Origin: Nocardia gamkensis NBRC 108242
GTDB taxonomy: Bacteria > Actinomycetota > Actinomycetes > Mycobacteriales > Mycobacteriaceae
Assembly (NCBI RefSeq): GCF_001612985.1
Contig: NZ_BDBM01000018.1
Location: 1 to 64,000, forward strand
Direction: 5' to 3'
DNA length: 64,000 nt
Below, piece after piece: positions 36,129 through 44,537 of this stretch. A program made the position numbers and the translations under genes. The notes under the pieces were generated by a model that saw only the letters and a program-made list of their open reading frames with translations, had not been told where the DNA came from and did not search any database. Positions within the stretch are counted from its first letter, which is position 1, and the number at the start of each line of letters is the position of its first letter.

Positions 36129-36926
36129 CTACTCCGGACGCAGCGTCAGGATCCGGGGTCCGTCTTCCGTGACGGCGACAGTGTGCTCCCAATGTGCCGC
36201 ACGACTGCCGTCCACGGTGACCACGGTCCAGTCGTCGTCGAGCACCTTCGTCTGGGTGGTGCCGAGCGTGAGCATCGGCTCGATCGCGAGCACCGACCCC
36301 ACCACGAGCTTCGGGCCCTTACCCGGCTCGCCTTCGTTGGCGAGGAACGGGTCGAGGTGCATCTCGCGGCCGATGGCGTGCCCACCGTAACCGTCGACGA
36401 TGCCGTAGGCGCGCCCGTGCTCCTTCTCGGCCGCCCGGGTGCCGAGCTCGATCGCGTGCGAAACGTCGGTCAGCCGGTTGCCGGGCAGCATCGCCGCGAT
36501 TCCCGCTTCCATCGACGACTTGGTCGCCTCGCTGAGCAGGCGGTCGGCCTCGATGATCGTGCCCACACCGAAGGTCCAGGCCGAATCACCGTGCCAGCCG
36601 TCGAGAATCGCGCCGCAGTCGATGGAGACCAGGTCGCCTTCGGTGAGGATCTCCTCCGTCGTCGGGATCCCGTGCACCACGCGATCGTTGACCGACGCGC
36701 AGATCGACGCGGGAAAGCCGTGGTAGCCCTTGAACGACGGCACCGCGCCCGCGTCCCGGATCACCTGCTCGGCGACCTCGTCCAGTTCCAGGGTGGACAC
36801 CCCGGGTTTGGCAGCCGCGCGCACGGCGACCAGGGCGCGGCCGACGATCGCGCCGGCCGCCGCCATGGCATCCAGTTCGCCTGCCGTCCGGAACGGCACG
36901 ACCTTCTTCTTGCGGTTGAAGACCAT
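36129..36926 (-). CDS. map: Type I methionine aminopeptidase
   Basis: 265-aa MetAP removing the N-terminal methionine from nascent proteins. The pita-bread metal site is visible: 'SIDCGAILDGWHGDSAWTFGV' (two Asp ligands), 'YGGHAIGREMHLDPF' (His), 'LAIEPMLTLG' (Glu) and the late 'HWEHTVAVTEDG' (Glu). The N-terminal stretch 'MVFNRKKKVVPFRTAGELDA' is short. It follows adk by 29 nt, the standard secY-adk-map order. Confidence 0.97.
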   Translation of the reverse strand: MVFNRKKKVVPFRTAGELDAMAAAGAIVGRALVAVRAAAKPGVSTLELDEVAEQVIRDAGAVPSFKGYHGFPASICASVNDRVVHGIPTTEEILTEGDLVSIDCGAILDGWHGDSAWTFGVGTIIEADRLLSEATKSSMEAGIAAMLPGNRLTDVSHAIELGTRAAEKEHGRAYGIVDGYGGHAIGREMHLDPFLANEGEPGKGPKLVVGSVLAIEPMLTLGTTQTKVLDDDWTVVTVDGSRAAHWEHTVAVTEDGPRILTLRPE

Positions 36927-36955
36927 CCCGCCTCAGCGCTCCATCGTGAGCCGAC

Positions 36956-37501
36956 TCAGTGGCCCAGCGCGCGAAGTGCCCGCGCGTTGACGTCATCGAC
37001 CTCGCCGACGCCGTCCACCGAGACGACCAGGCCGTCGTAGTGCTCCAGCAGCGGTTCGGTCTCCTCGCGGTACACCCGCAGGCGGTTGCGGATCACACCC
37101 TCGTTGTCATCGGTGCGGCCACGGGCGAGCATCCGCTCGACCACGGTGTCCTCCGGCACGACGAAGCGCAGCACCGCGTCGAGCTTGGTGTTCATGTTCT
37201 TCAGGATCTTCTCCAGCGCATCGGCCTGATCCACCGTGCGCGGGTATCCGTCGAGTACGAACCCGTTGGCGGCATCGGGCTCGTTGACCCGCGCCTCCAC
37301 CATGCGGTTGGTCACATCGCTGGGCACCAGGTCGCCCGCGTCCATGTACTTCTGCGCCTCGCGGCCCAACGGAGTCTGCTGGCTGATATTCGCGCGGAAC
37401 AGGTCCCCGGTGGAGATGTGCGGAACGCCCAGCTTCTCCGACAGCAGGACAGCCTGGGTGCCTTTACCGGCGCCCGGCGGACCGAGCAGTACAACTCTCA
37501 C
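36956..37501 (-). CDS. adk: Adenylate kinase
   Basis: 181-aa short-type adenylate kinase (ATP + AMP to 2 ADP), the same length as the mycobacterial enzyme. P-loop 'GPPGAGKGT' at the N-terminus, AMP site 'STGDLFRANI' and 'GYPRTVDQADAL', and a minimal LID ('MLARGRTDDNEGVIRNRL') without zinc cysteines. The start is GTG 37501, overlapping the secY stop (GTGA). The frame remains open far upstream inside secY, but the P-loop fixes the N-terminus. Confidence 0.97.
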   Translation of the reverse strand: MRVVLLGPPGAGKGTQAVLLSEKLGVPHISTGDLFRANISQQTPLGREAQKYMDAGDLVPSDVTNRMVEARVNEPDAANGFVLDGYPRTVDQADALEKILKNMNTKLDAVLRFVVPEDTVVERMLARGRTDDNEGVIRNRLRVYREETEPLLEHYDGLVVSVDGVGEVDDVNARALRALGH

Positions 37502-38820
37502 TTGAGGAACCCTTCGTAATTTCGATTCATCAGCTGGCTCTCGATCTGCTTCACGGTGTCCAAACCGACGCTCACCATGATCAGCACCGCGGTACCGCCG
37601 AACGGAAGGTTCTGGGTACCACCGGAGGCGCCGATGTCGAGGAACAGGTTCGGCAGCACAGCGACCAGACCGAGATAGATCGAGCCGGGGAGGGTGATAC
37701 GGCTCAGGACGAAGTTGAGGTAGTCGGCGGTCGGCTTGCCGGGCCGGTAGCCCGGGATGAAGCCACCGAACTTCTTCATCTCGTCGGCGCGCTCCTCCGG
37801 GTTGAAGGTGATCGCGACGTAGAAGTAGGTGAAGAACACGATCAAACTGAAGTAGATCGCGATGTACACCGGGTTGCCCGGGTTCACCAGGTATTTCTGG
37901 ATGATCTCCTGCCACCAGCTCGGGTTCTGGTTGTTCTGCGCACCCGTCAGCTGCGCCACCAGGTTCGGCAGATACAGCAGCGACGAGGCGAAGATGACCG
38001 GGATGACACCCGCCTGGTTCACCTTCAGCGGCAGGTAGGTCGAGGAGCCGCCGTACATCTTGCGGCCGACCACGCGCTTGGCGTACTGCACCGGGATGCG
38101 GCGCTGGCCCTGCTCGACGAAGATCACCGCGGCGACGATGGCCAGCGCGGCGACGCACACCAAGCCGAATACCAGACCGCCCCGGCTGTCCAGGATCGCC
38201 TTGCCCTCGCTCGGGATGCGGGCGGCGATACCGGCGAAGATCAGCAGGGACATGCCGTTGCCGATGCCGCGCTCGGTGATCTGCTCGCCGAACCACATCA
38301 CCAGCGAAGCGCCCGCGGTCATCACGAGCACGATGATGATCATGCCGAAGATGCTGGTGTCGGCCAGGATGTCCTTCTGGCAGCCCTGCAGCAGCTGACC
38401 GCGGGCCGCCAGTGCGACCAGACCGGTGGCCTGCAGGATCGCCAAGGCGACCGCCAGATATCGGGTGTACTGCGTCATCTTCGTCTGGCCGGCTTGGCCT
38501 TCCTTGCGCAGTTCCTCGAACCGCGGGATGACGACGGTGAGCAGCTGGATGATGATGCTCGCGGTGATGTAGGGCATGATGCCGATCGCGAAGACCGACA
38601 GCTGCAGCAGCGCACCACCGGAGAACAGGTTGATCAGCTGGTAGATGCCGCCCGATTCACCACCGGAGACCAGGTCGATACACTCCTGGACAGCCTTGTA
38701 GTCGACGCCGGGGGACGGCAGCGAGGCACCCAGCCGGTACAACGCGATCAACCCCAGCGTGAAGAGAATCTTCCGCCGTAAGTCCGGAGTCCGGAAGGCC
38801 GATACGAAGGCGGAAAGCAC
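37498..38820 (-). CDS. secY: Protein translocase subunit SecY
   Basis: 440-aa, ten-helix SecYEG channel subunit. Diagnostic features are the N-terminal 'PDLRRKILFTLGLIALYRLG', the plug and lateral gate region 'INLFSGGALLQLSVFAIGIMPYI', 'ERGIGNGMSLLIFAGI' and 'FNPEERADEMKKFGGFIPG'. The GTG start follows CCAGGAGGATCA. A ~170-bp gap with a terminator separates it from rplO, so it probably has its own promoter. Confidence 0.98.
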   Translation of the reverse strand: MLSAFVSAFRTPDLRRKILFTLGLIALYRLGASLPSPGVDYKAVQECIDLVSGGESGGIYQLINLFSGGALLQLSVFAIGIMPYITASIIIQLLTVVIPRFEELRKEGQAGQTKMTQYTRYLAVALAILQATGLVALAARGQLLQGCQKDILADTSIFGMIIIVLVMTAGASLVMWFGEQITERGIGNGMSLLIFAGIAARIPSEGKAILDSRGGLVFGLVCVAALAIVAAVIFVEQGQRRIPVQYAKRVVGRKMYGGSSTYLPLKVNQAGVIPVIFASSLLYLPNLVAQLTGAQNNQNPSWWQEIIQKYLVNPGNPVYIAIYFSLIVFFTYFYVAITFNPEERADEMKKFGGFIPGYRPGKPTADYLNFVLSRITLPGSIYLGLVAVLPNLFLDIGASGGTQNLPFGGTAVLIMVSVGLDTVKQIESQLMNRNYEGFLK

Positions 38821-38940
38821 TGATCCTCCTGGCGAACGACATGGTCATGACATGGATGTTCAGCGATGTCCCTGCTCGACACAGAAGGGACGCCGAAAAC
38901 CACGACGAGGCTTGGCAGACAACAATTGAACTCTAACAGT

Positions 38941-38973
38941 GGCACCGGACGAGCCGTTCACTCGTCCGGTGCC
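38941..38973 (-). terminator. Terminator-like hairpin after rplO
   Basis: Perfect 13-bp inverted repeat (38,941-38,953 and 38,961-38,973, arm GGCACCGGACGAG) with a 7-nt loop, 20 nt beyond the rplO stop on the minus strand. It separates the ribosomal protein genes from secY-adk-map. Confidence 0.7.
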
Positions 38974-38992
38974 GCTGTCATGCAGAGTACCG

Positions 38993-39436
38993 TCAGCCCA
39001 GCTCGGTGACGGTGCCACCGGCGGCGGTGATCTTCTCTTTCGCCGAGCCGGTGACCTTGTCCACGGTCACCTGGACCGCGACGCCGATCTCACCATCGCC
39101 GAGGACCTTGACCAGCTGGTTCTTGCGAACCGCGCCGGCCGCCACGAGCTCGGCCTTGCCGACCTCGCCGCCCTCGGGGAACAGCTTCGCGATGGCGCCG
39201 ACGTTCACGACCTGGTATTCCGTGCGGAACGGGTTCGTGAAGCCCTTGAGCTTGGGCAGCCGCATGTGCAGCGGCATCTGCCCGCCCTCGAAGGCGGCCG
39301 GGACATTCTTGCGGGCCTTGGTGCCCTTGGTACCACGGCCCGCGGTCTTGCCCTTGGAGCCCTCACCGCGACCCACACGGATCTTCTCGGTCTTGGCGCC
39401 GGGAGCCGGACGCAGGTGGTGCAACTTGATGGTCAT
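38993..39436 (-). CDS. rplO: 50S ribosomal protein L15
   Basis: 147-aa L15, with 'MTIKLHHLRPAPGAKTEKIR' then the Gly/Lys-rich 'GSKGKTAGRGTKGTKARKNV' that contacts 23S rRNA, and a C-terminal 'TGSAKEKITAAGGTV'. ATG 39436 fits the family; an upstream in-frame start would add 5 residues and overlap rpmD. The start is 1 nt beyond the rpmD stop. Confidence 0.98.
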   Translation of the reverse strand: MTIKLHHLRPAPGAKTEKIRVGRGEGSKGKTAGRGTKGTKARKNVPAAFEGGQMPLHMRLPKLKGFTNPFRTEYQVVNVGAIAKLFPEGGEVGKAELVAAGAVRKNQLVKVLGDGEIGVAVQVTVDKVTGSAKEKITAAGGTVTELG

Positions 39437-39437
39437 G

Positions 39438-39617
39438 TCAGACCTCCTCAACGGTCACGAGGTGGCGCACGACGTTGATCAGCCCGCGGTTCTGGGCATT
39501 GTCCTCGCGGACCACGGTCTTGCGGATACCGCGCAGACCGAGGGTCCGAAGGCTGTCCCGCTGATTCTGCTTGGCGCCGATCGAACTCTTGATCTGGGTC
39601 ACCTTGAGATCTGCCAT
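39438..39617 (-). CDS. rpmD: 50S ribosomal protein L30
   Basis: 59-aa L30, 'MADLKVTQIKSSIGAKQNQR' to 'LINVVRHLVTVEEV'. The short alpha/beta protein is complete. The start codon shares one base with the rpsE stop (TAATG), giving tight coupling. Confidence 0.97.
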   Translation of the reverse strand: MADLKVTQIKSSIGAKQNQRDSLRTLGLRGIRKTVVREDNAQNRGLINVVRHLVTVEEV

Positions 39618-40276
39618 TACTTGACACCTCCGGCAGCCTGAGCGCGCGCACGCAGCATGCCGGCAGGGGCGACGTCCTCGAGCGGCAGGCCACGGCGAGC
39701 CGCGACCTCTTCGGGACGCTGCAGCTGCTTGAGGGCAGTGACAGTCGCGTGCACGACGTTGATGGCGTTGTCGCTACCGAGCGACTTCGCCAGAATGTCG
39801 TGGATACCGGCGCATTCCAGCACGGCACGAGCCGCGCCACCGGCGATCACACCGGTACCCGGCGAGGCCGGACGCAGCATGACCACACCGGCGGCCGCCT
39901 CACCCTGAACCGGGTGCGTGATGGTGGAGCCGATCATCGGGACGCGGAAGAAGTTCTTGCGAGCCTCTTCGACACCCTTCTGGATGGCCGCGGGAACTTC
40001 CTTGGCCTTGCCGTAGCCGACGCCGACCAGACCGTTGCCGTCACCGACGATCACCAGGGCGGTGAAGCTGAAGCGCCGACCACCCTTCACGACCTTGGAG
40101 ACGCGGTTGATCGCGACGACCCGCTCGAGCTGGTTCTTCTCGGCGGCGTTGTCGCGACGGTCGCCGCCGCCCCGACGGTCGCCACCACCGCGACGGTCGC
40201 CGCGGCCGCCCTCGGGGGCGCTGCCATTCTGTCCGGCGGGTCCGCTTCCGCCGTCACGCCTCTGACGTCCCGGCAT
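39617..40276 (-). CDS. rpsE: 30S ribosomal protein S5
   Basis: 219-aa S5. The core begins around residue 50 ('LERVVAINRVSKVVKGGRRF') with 'ALVVIGDGNGLVGVGYGKAKE' partly visible as 'VIVGDGNGLVGVGYGKAKEV', and ends in the Ala-rich S5 C-domain. The N-terminal ~48 residues are a Gly/Arg/Asp-rich extension with RRGGGD repeats, as in other Corynebacteriales S5 proteins. Role: decoding accuracy and mRNA unwinding at the entry tunnel. Confidence 0.98.
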   Translation of the reverse strand: MPGRQRRDGGSGPAGQNGSAPEGGRGDRRGGGDRRGGGDRRDNAAEKNQLERVVAINRVSKVVKGGRRFSFTALVIVGDGNGLVGVGYGKAKEVPAAIQKGVEEARKNFFRVPMIGSTITHPVQGEAAAGVVMLRPASPGTGVIAGGAARAVLECAGIHDILAKSLGSDNAINVVHATVTALKQLQRPEEVAARRGLPLEDVAPAGMLRARAQAAGGVK

Positions 40277-40307
40277 CAGACGTTCCTTCCGTTCTTGTTG
40301 ACGATCA

Positions 40308-40715
40308 TCAGAATTTCAACCCACCTTCGCGAGCGGCATCGGCCAGTGCGGCGATCCGGCCGTGGTAGTCGTGGCCACCACGGTCGAACACGACGGCCTC
40401 GACACCGGCGGCCTTGGCGCGCTCGGCCAGCAGGGCACCGACCTTCTTGCTCTTGGCCGACTTGTCGCCGTCCAGCGCCCGCACGTCGGCTTCGATGGTC
40501 GAGGCGGCGGCGATGGTCGTGCCCGCCGAGTCGTCCACCAGCTGCGCGTGCAGGTGCCGCGAGGAGCGGTTGACCACCAGGCGCGGACGCTCGGTGGTTC
40601 CTTCCACCTTCTTGCGCAGACGGAAGTGACGGCGCGTCTTCGACAGACGGCGCTGGGTCGACACGTCCTTGCCCAGGGGGATGCGCTTGGCCTTCTGGTT
40701 TTCGGTTTGCGCCAT
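40308..40715 (-). CDS. rplR: 50S ribosomal protein L18
   Basis: 135-aa 5S-rRNA-binding L18: 'LSKTRRHFRLRKKVEGTTER', 'LVVNRSSRHLHAQLVDD', 'VVFDRGGHDYHGRIAALADA'. ATG 40715 ('MAQTENQKAKR') is preferred; a GTG two codons upstream overlaps the rplF stop. Confidence 0.97.
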   Translation of the reverse strand: MAQTENQKAKRIPLGKDVSTQRRLSKTRRHFRLRKKVEGTTERPRLVVNRSSRHLHAQLVDDSAGTTIAAASTIEADVRALDGDKSAKSKKVGALLAERAKAAGVEAVVFDRGGHDYHGRIAALADAAREGGLKF

Positions 40716-40717
40716 GA

Positions 40718-41257
40718 TCACTTACCCGTCTTTCCGACCTTGCGGCGAACGACCTCGCCGGCGTAGCGGATGCCCTTGCCCTTGTACGGGTCGGGCTTGC
40801 GCAGGCCGTGGATGACCGCCGAAATCTGGCCGACCTTCTGCTTGTCGATTCCGGACACGGAGAACTTGGTGGGCGACTCCACCGCGAACGTGATGCCCTC
40901 GGGCGCCTCGATCGGCACCGGGTGGCTGTAGCCGAGGGCGAACTCGAGGTTCTGGCCCTTCAGCGCGACGCGGTAACCGACGCCGAAGATTTCCATCTTC
41001 TTCTCGTAGCCCTGGGTCACGCCGACAACCATGTTCGACACGAGGGTGCGGGTCAGGCCGTGCAGTGCGCGGCTGCGGCGCTCGTCGTCCGGACGGGCGA
41101 CCTCGAGCTGGCCGTCCTCGCCCTTGGCGACGGTGATCGGCTCGGCGACGGTGAGCGACAGGGTGCCCTTGGGCCCCTTCACCGAGATGTCCTGGCCGTC
41201 GATGGTCACATCCACACCGGCCGGAAGGGCGATGGGCTTCTTACCAATACGCGACAT
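40718..41257 (-). CDS. rplF: 50S ribosomal protein L6
   Basis: 179-aa L6, with 'MSRIGKKPIALPAGVDVTID', 'VSVKGPKG'-type loop seen as 'ISVKGPKGTLSL' and the C-terminal 'RKPDPYKGKGIRYAGEVVRR' that binds 23S rRNA near the sarcin-ricin loop. Confidence 0.98.
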   Translation of the reverse strand: MSRIGKKPIALPAGVDVTIDGQDISVKGPKGTLSLTVAEPITVAKGEDGQLEVARPDDERRSRALHGLTRTLVSNMVVGVTQGYEKKMEIFGVGYRVALKGQNLEFALGYSHPVPIEAPEGITFAVESPTKFSVSGIDKQKVGQISAVIHGLRKPDPYKGKGIRYAGEVVRRKVGKTGK

Positions 41258-41270
41258 AGTCCCTGCTCCC

Positions 41271-41669
41271 TTACCAGACGTAAGCGAGGACTTCGCCGCC
41301 CACGCCCTGCTTGGCCGCCTGCTTGTCGGTCAGCAGGCCGGAGGACGTGGAGATGATCGCCACGCCGAGGCCGCCGAGCACCTTGGGCAGATTGGTGGAT
41401 TTCGCGTACACGCGCAGACCGGGCTTGGAGACACGGCGCACGCCCGCGAGGCTGCGCTCGCGGCTCGGGCCGTACTTGAGGTCGACGATGAGCGTCTTGC
41501 CCACCTGTGCGTCCTCGGTCCGGTAATCGGCGATGTAGCCCTCGCGCTTGAGGATCTCGGCGATGTTCGCCTTGAGCTTCGAGTGCGGAGCCTTCACCTG
41601 ATCGTGGTACGCCGAGTTGGCGTTGCGCAGACGTGTCAGGAAGTCTGCGATCGGATCAGTCATGGTCAT
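41271..41669 (-). CDS. rpsH: 30S ribosomal protein S8
   Basis: 132-aa S8, 'MTMTDPIADFLTRLRNANSA' to 'SSGLLTDKQAAKQGVGGEVL'. Full length and conserved. The frame is open much further upstream but ATG 41669 (or 41663) gives the family start. It is the first gene of the downstream spc half; its promoter is at 41,847-41,875. Confidence 0.98.
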   Translation of the reverse strand: MTMTDPIADFLTRLRNANSAYHDQVKAPHSKLKANIAEILKREGYIADYRTEDAQVGKTLIVDLKYGPSRERSLAGVRRVSKPGLRVYAKSTNLPKVLGGLGVAIISTSSGLLTDKQAAKQGVGGEVLAYVW

Positions 41670-41846
41670 GGTTCGACCTAGACACCTTTCTCGCCGCGGT
41701 TCCCATACAGCGCTGACATGCACATCGGCACGCCCAGCGGTGGGCCTACGACAATTCGGATGGTCCGGCCGACACTTGCCGACCGGAGGAGGTTCGATCG
41801 CCCGAGCGCACGCATGCGGACATGGAGGTGCCCAGGCAACCGCTCT

Positions 41847-41875
41847 AGTGTAGGCAAGGGGTTCACCGGGGCAAA
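41847..41875 (-). promoter_or_regulatory. Promoter of the rpsH half-operon
   Basis: On the minus strand a -10 TACACT (41,852-41,847) and -35 TTTGCC (41,875-41,870) are spaced by 17 bp, about 175 nt before rpsH. The -10 and the 14 nt after it match the rplN promoter almost exactly. Confidence 0.6.
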
Positions 41876-41952
41876 ATCCGGGTCTGTGAGCACGGCGTTT
41901 CATCCGGTTTGTGACCAGCGGAAATGAGCTGCCGCCGGTCTACCATGAGGCT

Positions 41953-42606
41953 ATGTCGAGCCCAGGCGTCGAACGACCCGACCTCCCGGAGTCCATGACC
42001 TGGGAGGAGTTCGAGCAGCTACCCGAGGAGATCGCCGGCCGGATCGAACTGCGCAACGGGCGCGTCGTCTGGCGAGGGCGGGAACCCGCCGAACAGCAAG
42101 CGTTCACCTTCGCGCTGACCGGCGCGCTCAAGCGCTGCGCACGCGACGGCATGGCCGAGCAGCCGCAAAGCTGGTGGCGCGTGGATTTCGAAACCAACGT
42201 CTTCTTCGGTACGACCGGCAAGTCGGACTTCGCCACCCCCGACATCCTCGTCTACCGCCGCCTCGATGCCCCCTACCAGGACATCCGCGCCCAAGACGTG
42301 CTCCTGGCAGGCCGAATCCATTCGCCGTGGAGCACCGCTACCGATCCTTACGACGACCAGAGGCGCTACGCCGATGCAGGCGTTCCCTGGTATTGGGACG
42401 TGACGCTCGCGCGTGAGAAGAGCACCATCGCGCAGGTCCGCGCATACGCCCTGCAAACCACCCCTGGCAAGCTCCCACCCGGCGTACACCCGCTATATCC
42501 GACGAACTACCTCCTGATCGGCGAGTGGGCACCGAACGATTCCGACGCGATCACCATCGACTTCCCGTTCCCGATCCACATCCCGTGGTCGGAGTTGAAG
42601 TTCTGA
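41953..42606 (+). CDS. Uma2-family nuclease-like protein with degenerate active site
   Basis: 217-aa Uma2/DUF820 (PD-(D/E)xK superfamily) protein. 'MTWEEFEQLPEEIAGRIELR', 'NGRVVWRG', 'DFATPDILVYRRLD' and 'RRYADAGVPWYWDVTL' are family hallmarks. The usual catalytic Glu (ExxSPST position) reads 'LAGRIHSPWST' and the expected Lys (DxxxKxxxY position) reads 'DPYDDQRRY', so the catalytic Glu and Lys both look replaced. It may be inactive or binding-only. ATG 41953 is preferred over an upstream start. It is divergent from rpsH inside the split spc operon. Confidence 0.85.
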   Translation: MSSPGVERPDLPESMTWEEFEQLPEEIAGRIELRNGRVVWRGREPAEQQAFTFALTGALKRCARDGMAEQPQSWWRVDFETNVFFGTTGKSDFATPDILVYRRLDAPYQDIRAQDVLLAGRIHSPWSTATDPYDDQRRYADAGVPWYWDVTLAREKSTIAQVRAYALQTTPGKLPPGVHPLYPTNYLLIGEWAPNDSDAITIDFPFPIHIPWSELKF

Positions 42607-42638
42607 TTTCGACGGCGCTTCTGTCTAGAGCTCGCTCG

Positions 42639-42654
42639 GTGGCATATATGCCAC
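42639..42654. promoter_or_regulatory. Palindromic operator before the RHH gene
   Basis: Perfect 16-bp palindrome GTGGCATATATGCCAC, ending 9 nt before the start codon, with a further CATATG at the start itself. Ribbon-helix-helix proteins typically bind such sites to repress their own operon. Confidence 0.65.
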
Positions 42655-42663
42655 GATACTCAT

Positions 42664-42912
42664 ATGCCCCTCAAGCGCACGATGGTCTACGCCGACGCTG
42701 AAGATCTAGCCGTCATCAAGGACGCCGCGGCACGGAGTGATGTCAGTGAGGCAGAGATCATCCGTAATGCAATCCATCTGGCCGCGATGCGGGTGCGCCG
42801 CCGATCCGAACCATTGCGTTTGAGGCGTTTCGCGAGCGGCGATCCCACTCTGGCCGAACGCGTCGACGACATCCTCGCCGACGACTTCGGCGACGACGCG
42901 GACCGCCGGTGA
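42664..42912 (+). CDS. Ribbon-helix-helix (CopG-like) DNA-binding protein
   Basis: 82-aa protein with the RHH fold at residues ~4-45 ('MVYADAEDLAVIKDAAARSD', 'VSEAEIIRNAIHLAAMRVRR') and an acidic C-terminus ('VDDILADDFGDDADRR'). This layout is typical of an antitoxin that represses its own operon. No ribosome-binding site is visible, so it may be leaderless. Its stop overlaps a GTG (GTGA, 42,909-42,912) that opens only a 20-codon frame, so a full toxin partner is not present. Confidence 0.8.
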   Translation: MPLKRTMVYADAEDLAVIKDAAARSDVSEAEIIRNAIHLAAMRVRRRSEPLRLRRFASGDPTLAERVDDILADDFGDDADRR

Positions 42913-42971
42913 CGTCGGGCTTCGAGCGACCAGGAATCGTTTTCGCCGATTGTTCGCCAATTATTCGATGA
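42909..42971 (+). pseudogene. Possible toxin remnant after the RHH gene
   Basis: A 20-codon frame begins at a GTG overlapping the RHH stop, the coupling expected for a toxin gene. It reads 'VTSGFERPGIVFADCSPIIR' and then stops. 'IVFADCSPIIR' resembles the first strand of PIN domains (D-x-S-P-x-I). No continuation in another frame is recognised. Weak call. Confidence 0.3.
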
Positions 42972-43474
42972 CATCGAGTACGCAAGCGCGCGAGCATTCT
43001 TCCGCAGCGAATTTCTCGATCGTCCCATCGAACTCGCTGATCGTAGCCCAATCGTCCACCTCGTTGTAGAGTAAGAAATTCTCCAGCTTCTCGATCACAA
43101 CGAGCGCACTCCGCGCAGGATCGGCCGCGAAAGTTCCGCCCGGTCCATACCTGGGCGTTGTCCAACTCTTCCTTGAGAGACTTTTTCGGTGGCTTGGGGG
43201 CGTCATCGACCTTCTTCCGCAGCCGATCACGCAGGTCGGTGACCACCTTTCTGGCCTTGACAACGGCATCTTTGGCCTCCTGTTTGACGCCCGCGATCTG
43301 TAGCGCCTTGCGCCCACGCCAGGCGAGGATGCCGTCTTTGATCTTTCCGGCCCATTTCGGCACCGTGACCAGAGCCTTGCCTGCCGTGACCGCTCCTGCC
43401 CCGAGCAAGACTCCACTCGGCTGCCGCCGATCGAAAACGCCCTGAAGTCGGTCTCGGACGGTGAGATCGTTCAC
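42961..43474 (-). pseudogene. Frameshifted hypothetical gene downstream of AraC
   Basis: The frame starting at GTG 43474 reads as a normal protein ('LGAGAVTAGKALVTVPKWAG', 'KPPKKSLKEELDNAQVWTG') until about 43,150. After that the good coding signal moves to the next frame ('FAADPARSALVVIEKLENFL', 'DDWATISEFDGTIEKFAAEE') and ends at 42,961. A single-base indel near 43,135-43,155 would join both into ~170 aa. The start overlaps the AraC stop by GTGA, so it was built as a coupled gene. Family unknown. Either a decaying gene or a sequencing error. Confidence 0.6.
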
Positions 43475-44406
43475 GCTCCCAGACCGGTGGCGGCGCGGAA
43501 ATCAGTGGGACGGACACCTCGAAGCCGCTTGAACGCCGCACTGAAACCGAAAGCGTCCGCATAACCGACTGCCTTCGCCACCTGCGCCACGGTGAGACTG
43601 CGGTCGGCCAGTAGTTCCTCCGCCTCATCCATCCGGCATTCGGTGAGGTATGCCAGGGGTGACTGGCCCATGACCTCGGAGAACCGCCGAGCGAACAGCG
43701 CCCGGGACACCCCCGCCTCGGCGGCCAGCGACGCGACCGTCCAACCGGCGGCGGGCTTTCCGTGCATGGCCTCCAACGCCGGCCCGACCACCGGATCGGC
43801 CGGCCCGCGATACCAACCCGGCGCGTCAGCGTCCAGCCCCTCGAACCAGTCGCGCAGCGTGCACACCAGCGCCCAGTCGAGCAGCCGGTCCATCATCGCC
43901 TGCGCTCCGGCCGGACGCCGGGCCGCGTCCGCGGCGATCGACTCCATCCACGCGCACACCTCCACATCGTCGGTCACCACGAGGACGGGTGGAACAGCAC
44001 GCAGCAGACGTTCGTGGCGTCGGCCGGACGCCCGATAGGCGCCGACGATCAGAGCGGTCTCACCGGCGGGGTCGTTCTCCCAGCGACCGCGACCGAGCGC
44101 GGGATCGCATTTCGCGTCCGTCGCGAAGCAGGCGACCTCGTATTCCTCGTGCGGCAGGCCGACAGTATCGGCGCGGTCGACGAGAACGAACGACTGCGGA
44201 CCGCGCACGATCGCGGTGTCCCCCACCGTGATCCGACGTTCCAGACCACCCGGCAGCAGTAGGGTCCCCGCACCGCGCAGCACGGTGACCATGGTCAACG
44301 GCGCCTCGTCGGCGAACCGGATGCTCCACGGTGCTTCCAAGACCGCGGTGGTGAGCACAGCTCCCTCGGCGCGTATACCACCCAGCAGTTTGCTCAGAGG
44401 ATCCAC
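43471..44406 (-). CDS. AraC-family regulator with cupin sensor domain
   Basis: 311-aa regulator. Residues ~15-190 form an AraC-type cupin domain ('LTMVTVLRGAGTLLLPGGLE', 'GDTAIVRGPQSFVLVDRAD'). The C-terminal ~100 residues hold two helix-turn-helix motifs ('WTVASLAAEAGVSRALFARR' and 'TVAQVAKAVGYADAFGFSAA'). It uses a GTG start and is divergent from the flavodoxin-fold oxidoreductase gene, 119-131 bp away, its likely target. Confidence 0.92.
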   Translation of the reverse strand: MDPLSKLLGGIRAEGAVLTTAVLEAPWSIRFADEAPLTMVTVLRGAGTLLLPGGLERRITVGDTAIVRGPQSFVLVDRADTVGLPHEEYEVACFATDAKCDPALGRGRWENDPAGETALIVGAYRASGRRHERLLRAVPPVLVVTDDVEVCAWMESIAADAARRPAGAQAMMDRLLDWALVCTLRDWFEGLDADAPGWYRGPADPVVGPALEAMHGKPAAGWTVASLAAEAGVSRALFARRFSEVMGQSPLAYLTECRMDEAEELLADRSLTVAQVAKAVGYADAFGFSAAFKRLRGVRPTDFRAATGLGA

Positions 44407-44537
44407 ACCATCGAGGGTAGACGAACTCCTATCGAATGTAGAGCTTCACCCATAGATCGTCCACTGCTCAGGATATGGAATGAAACCCGGACCGAACAAC
44501 CGATCGTCCGAACTCCGGACCCACAGTGGAGGCCACC

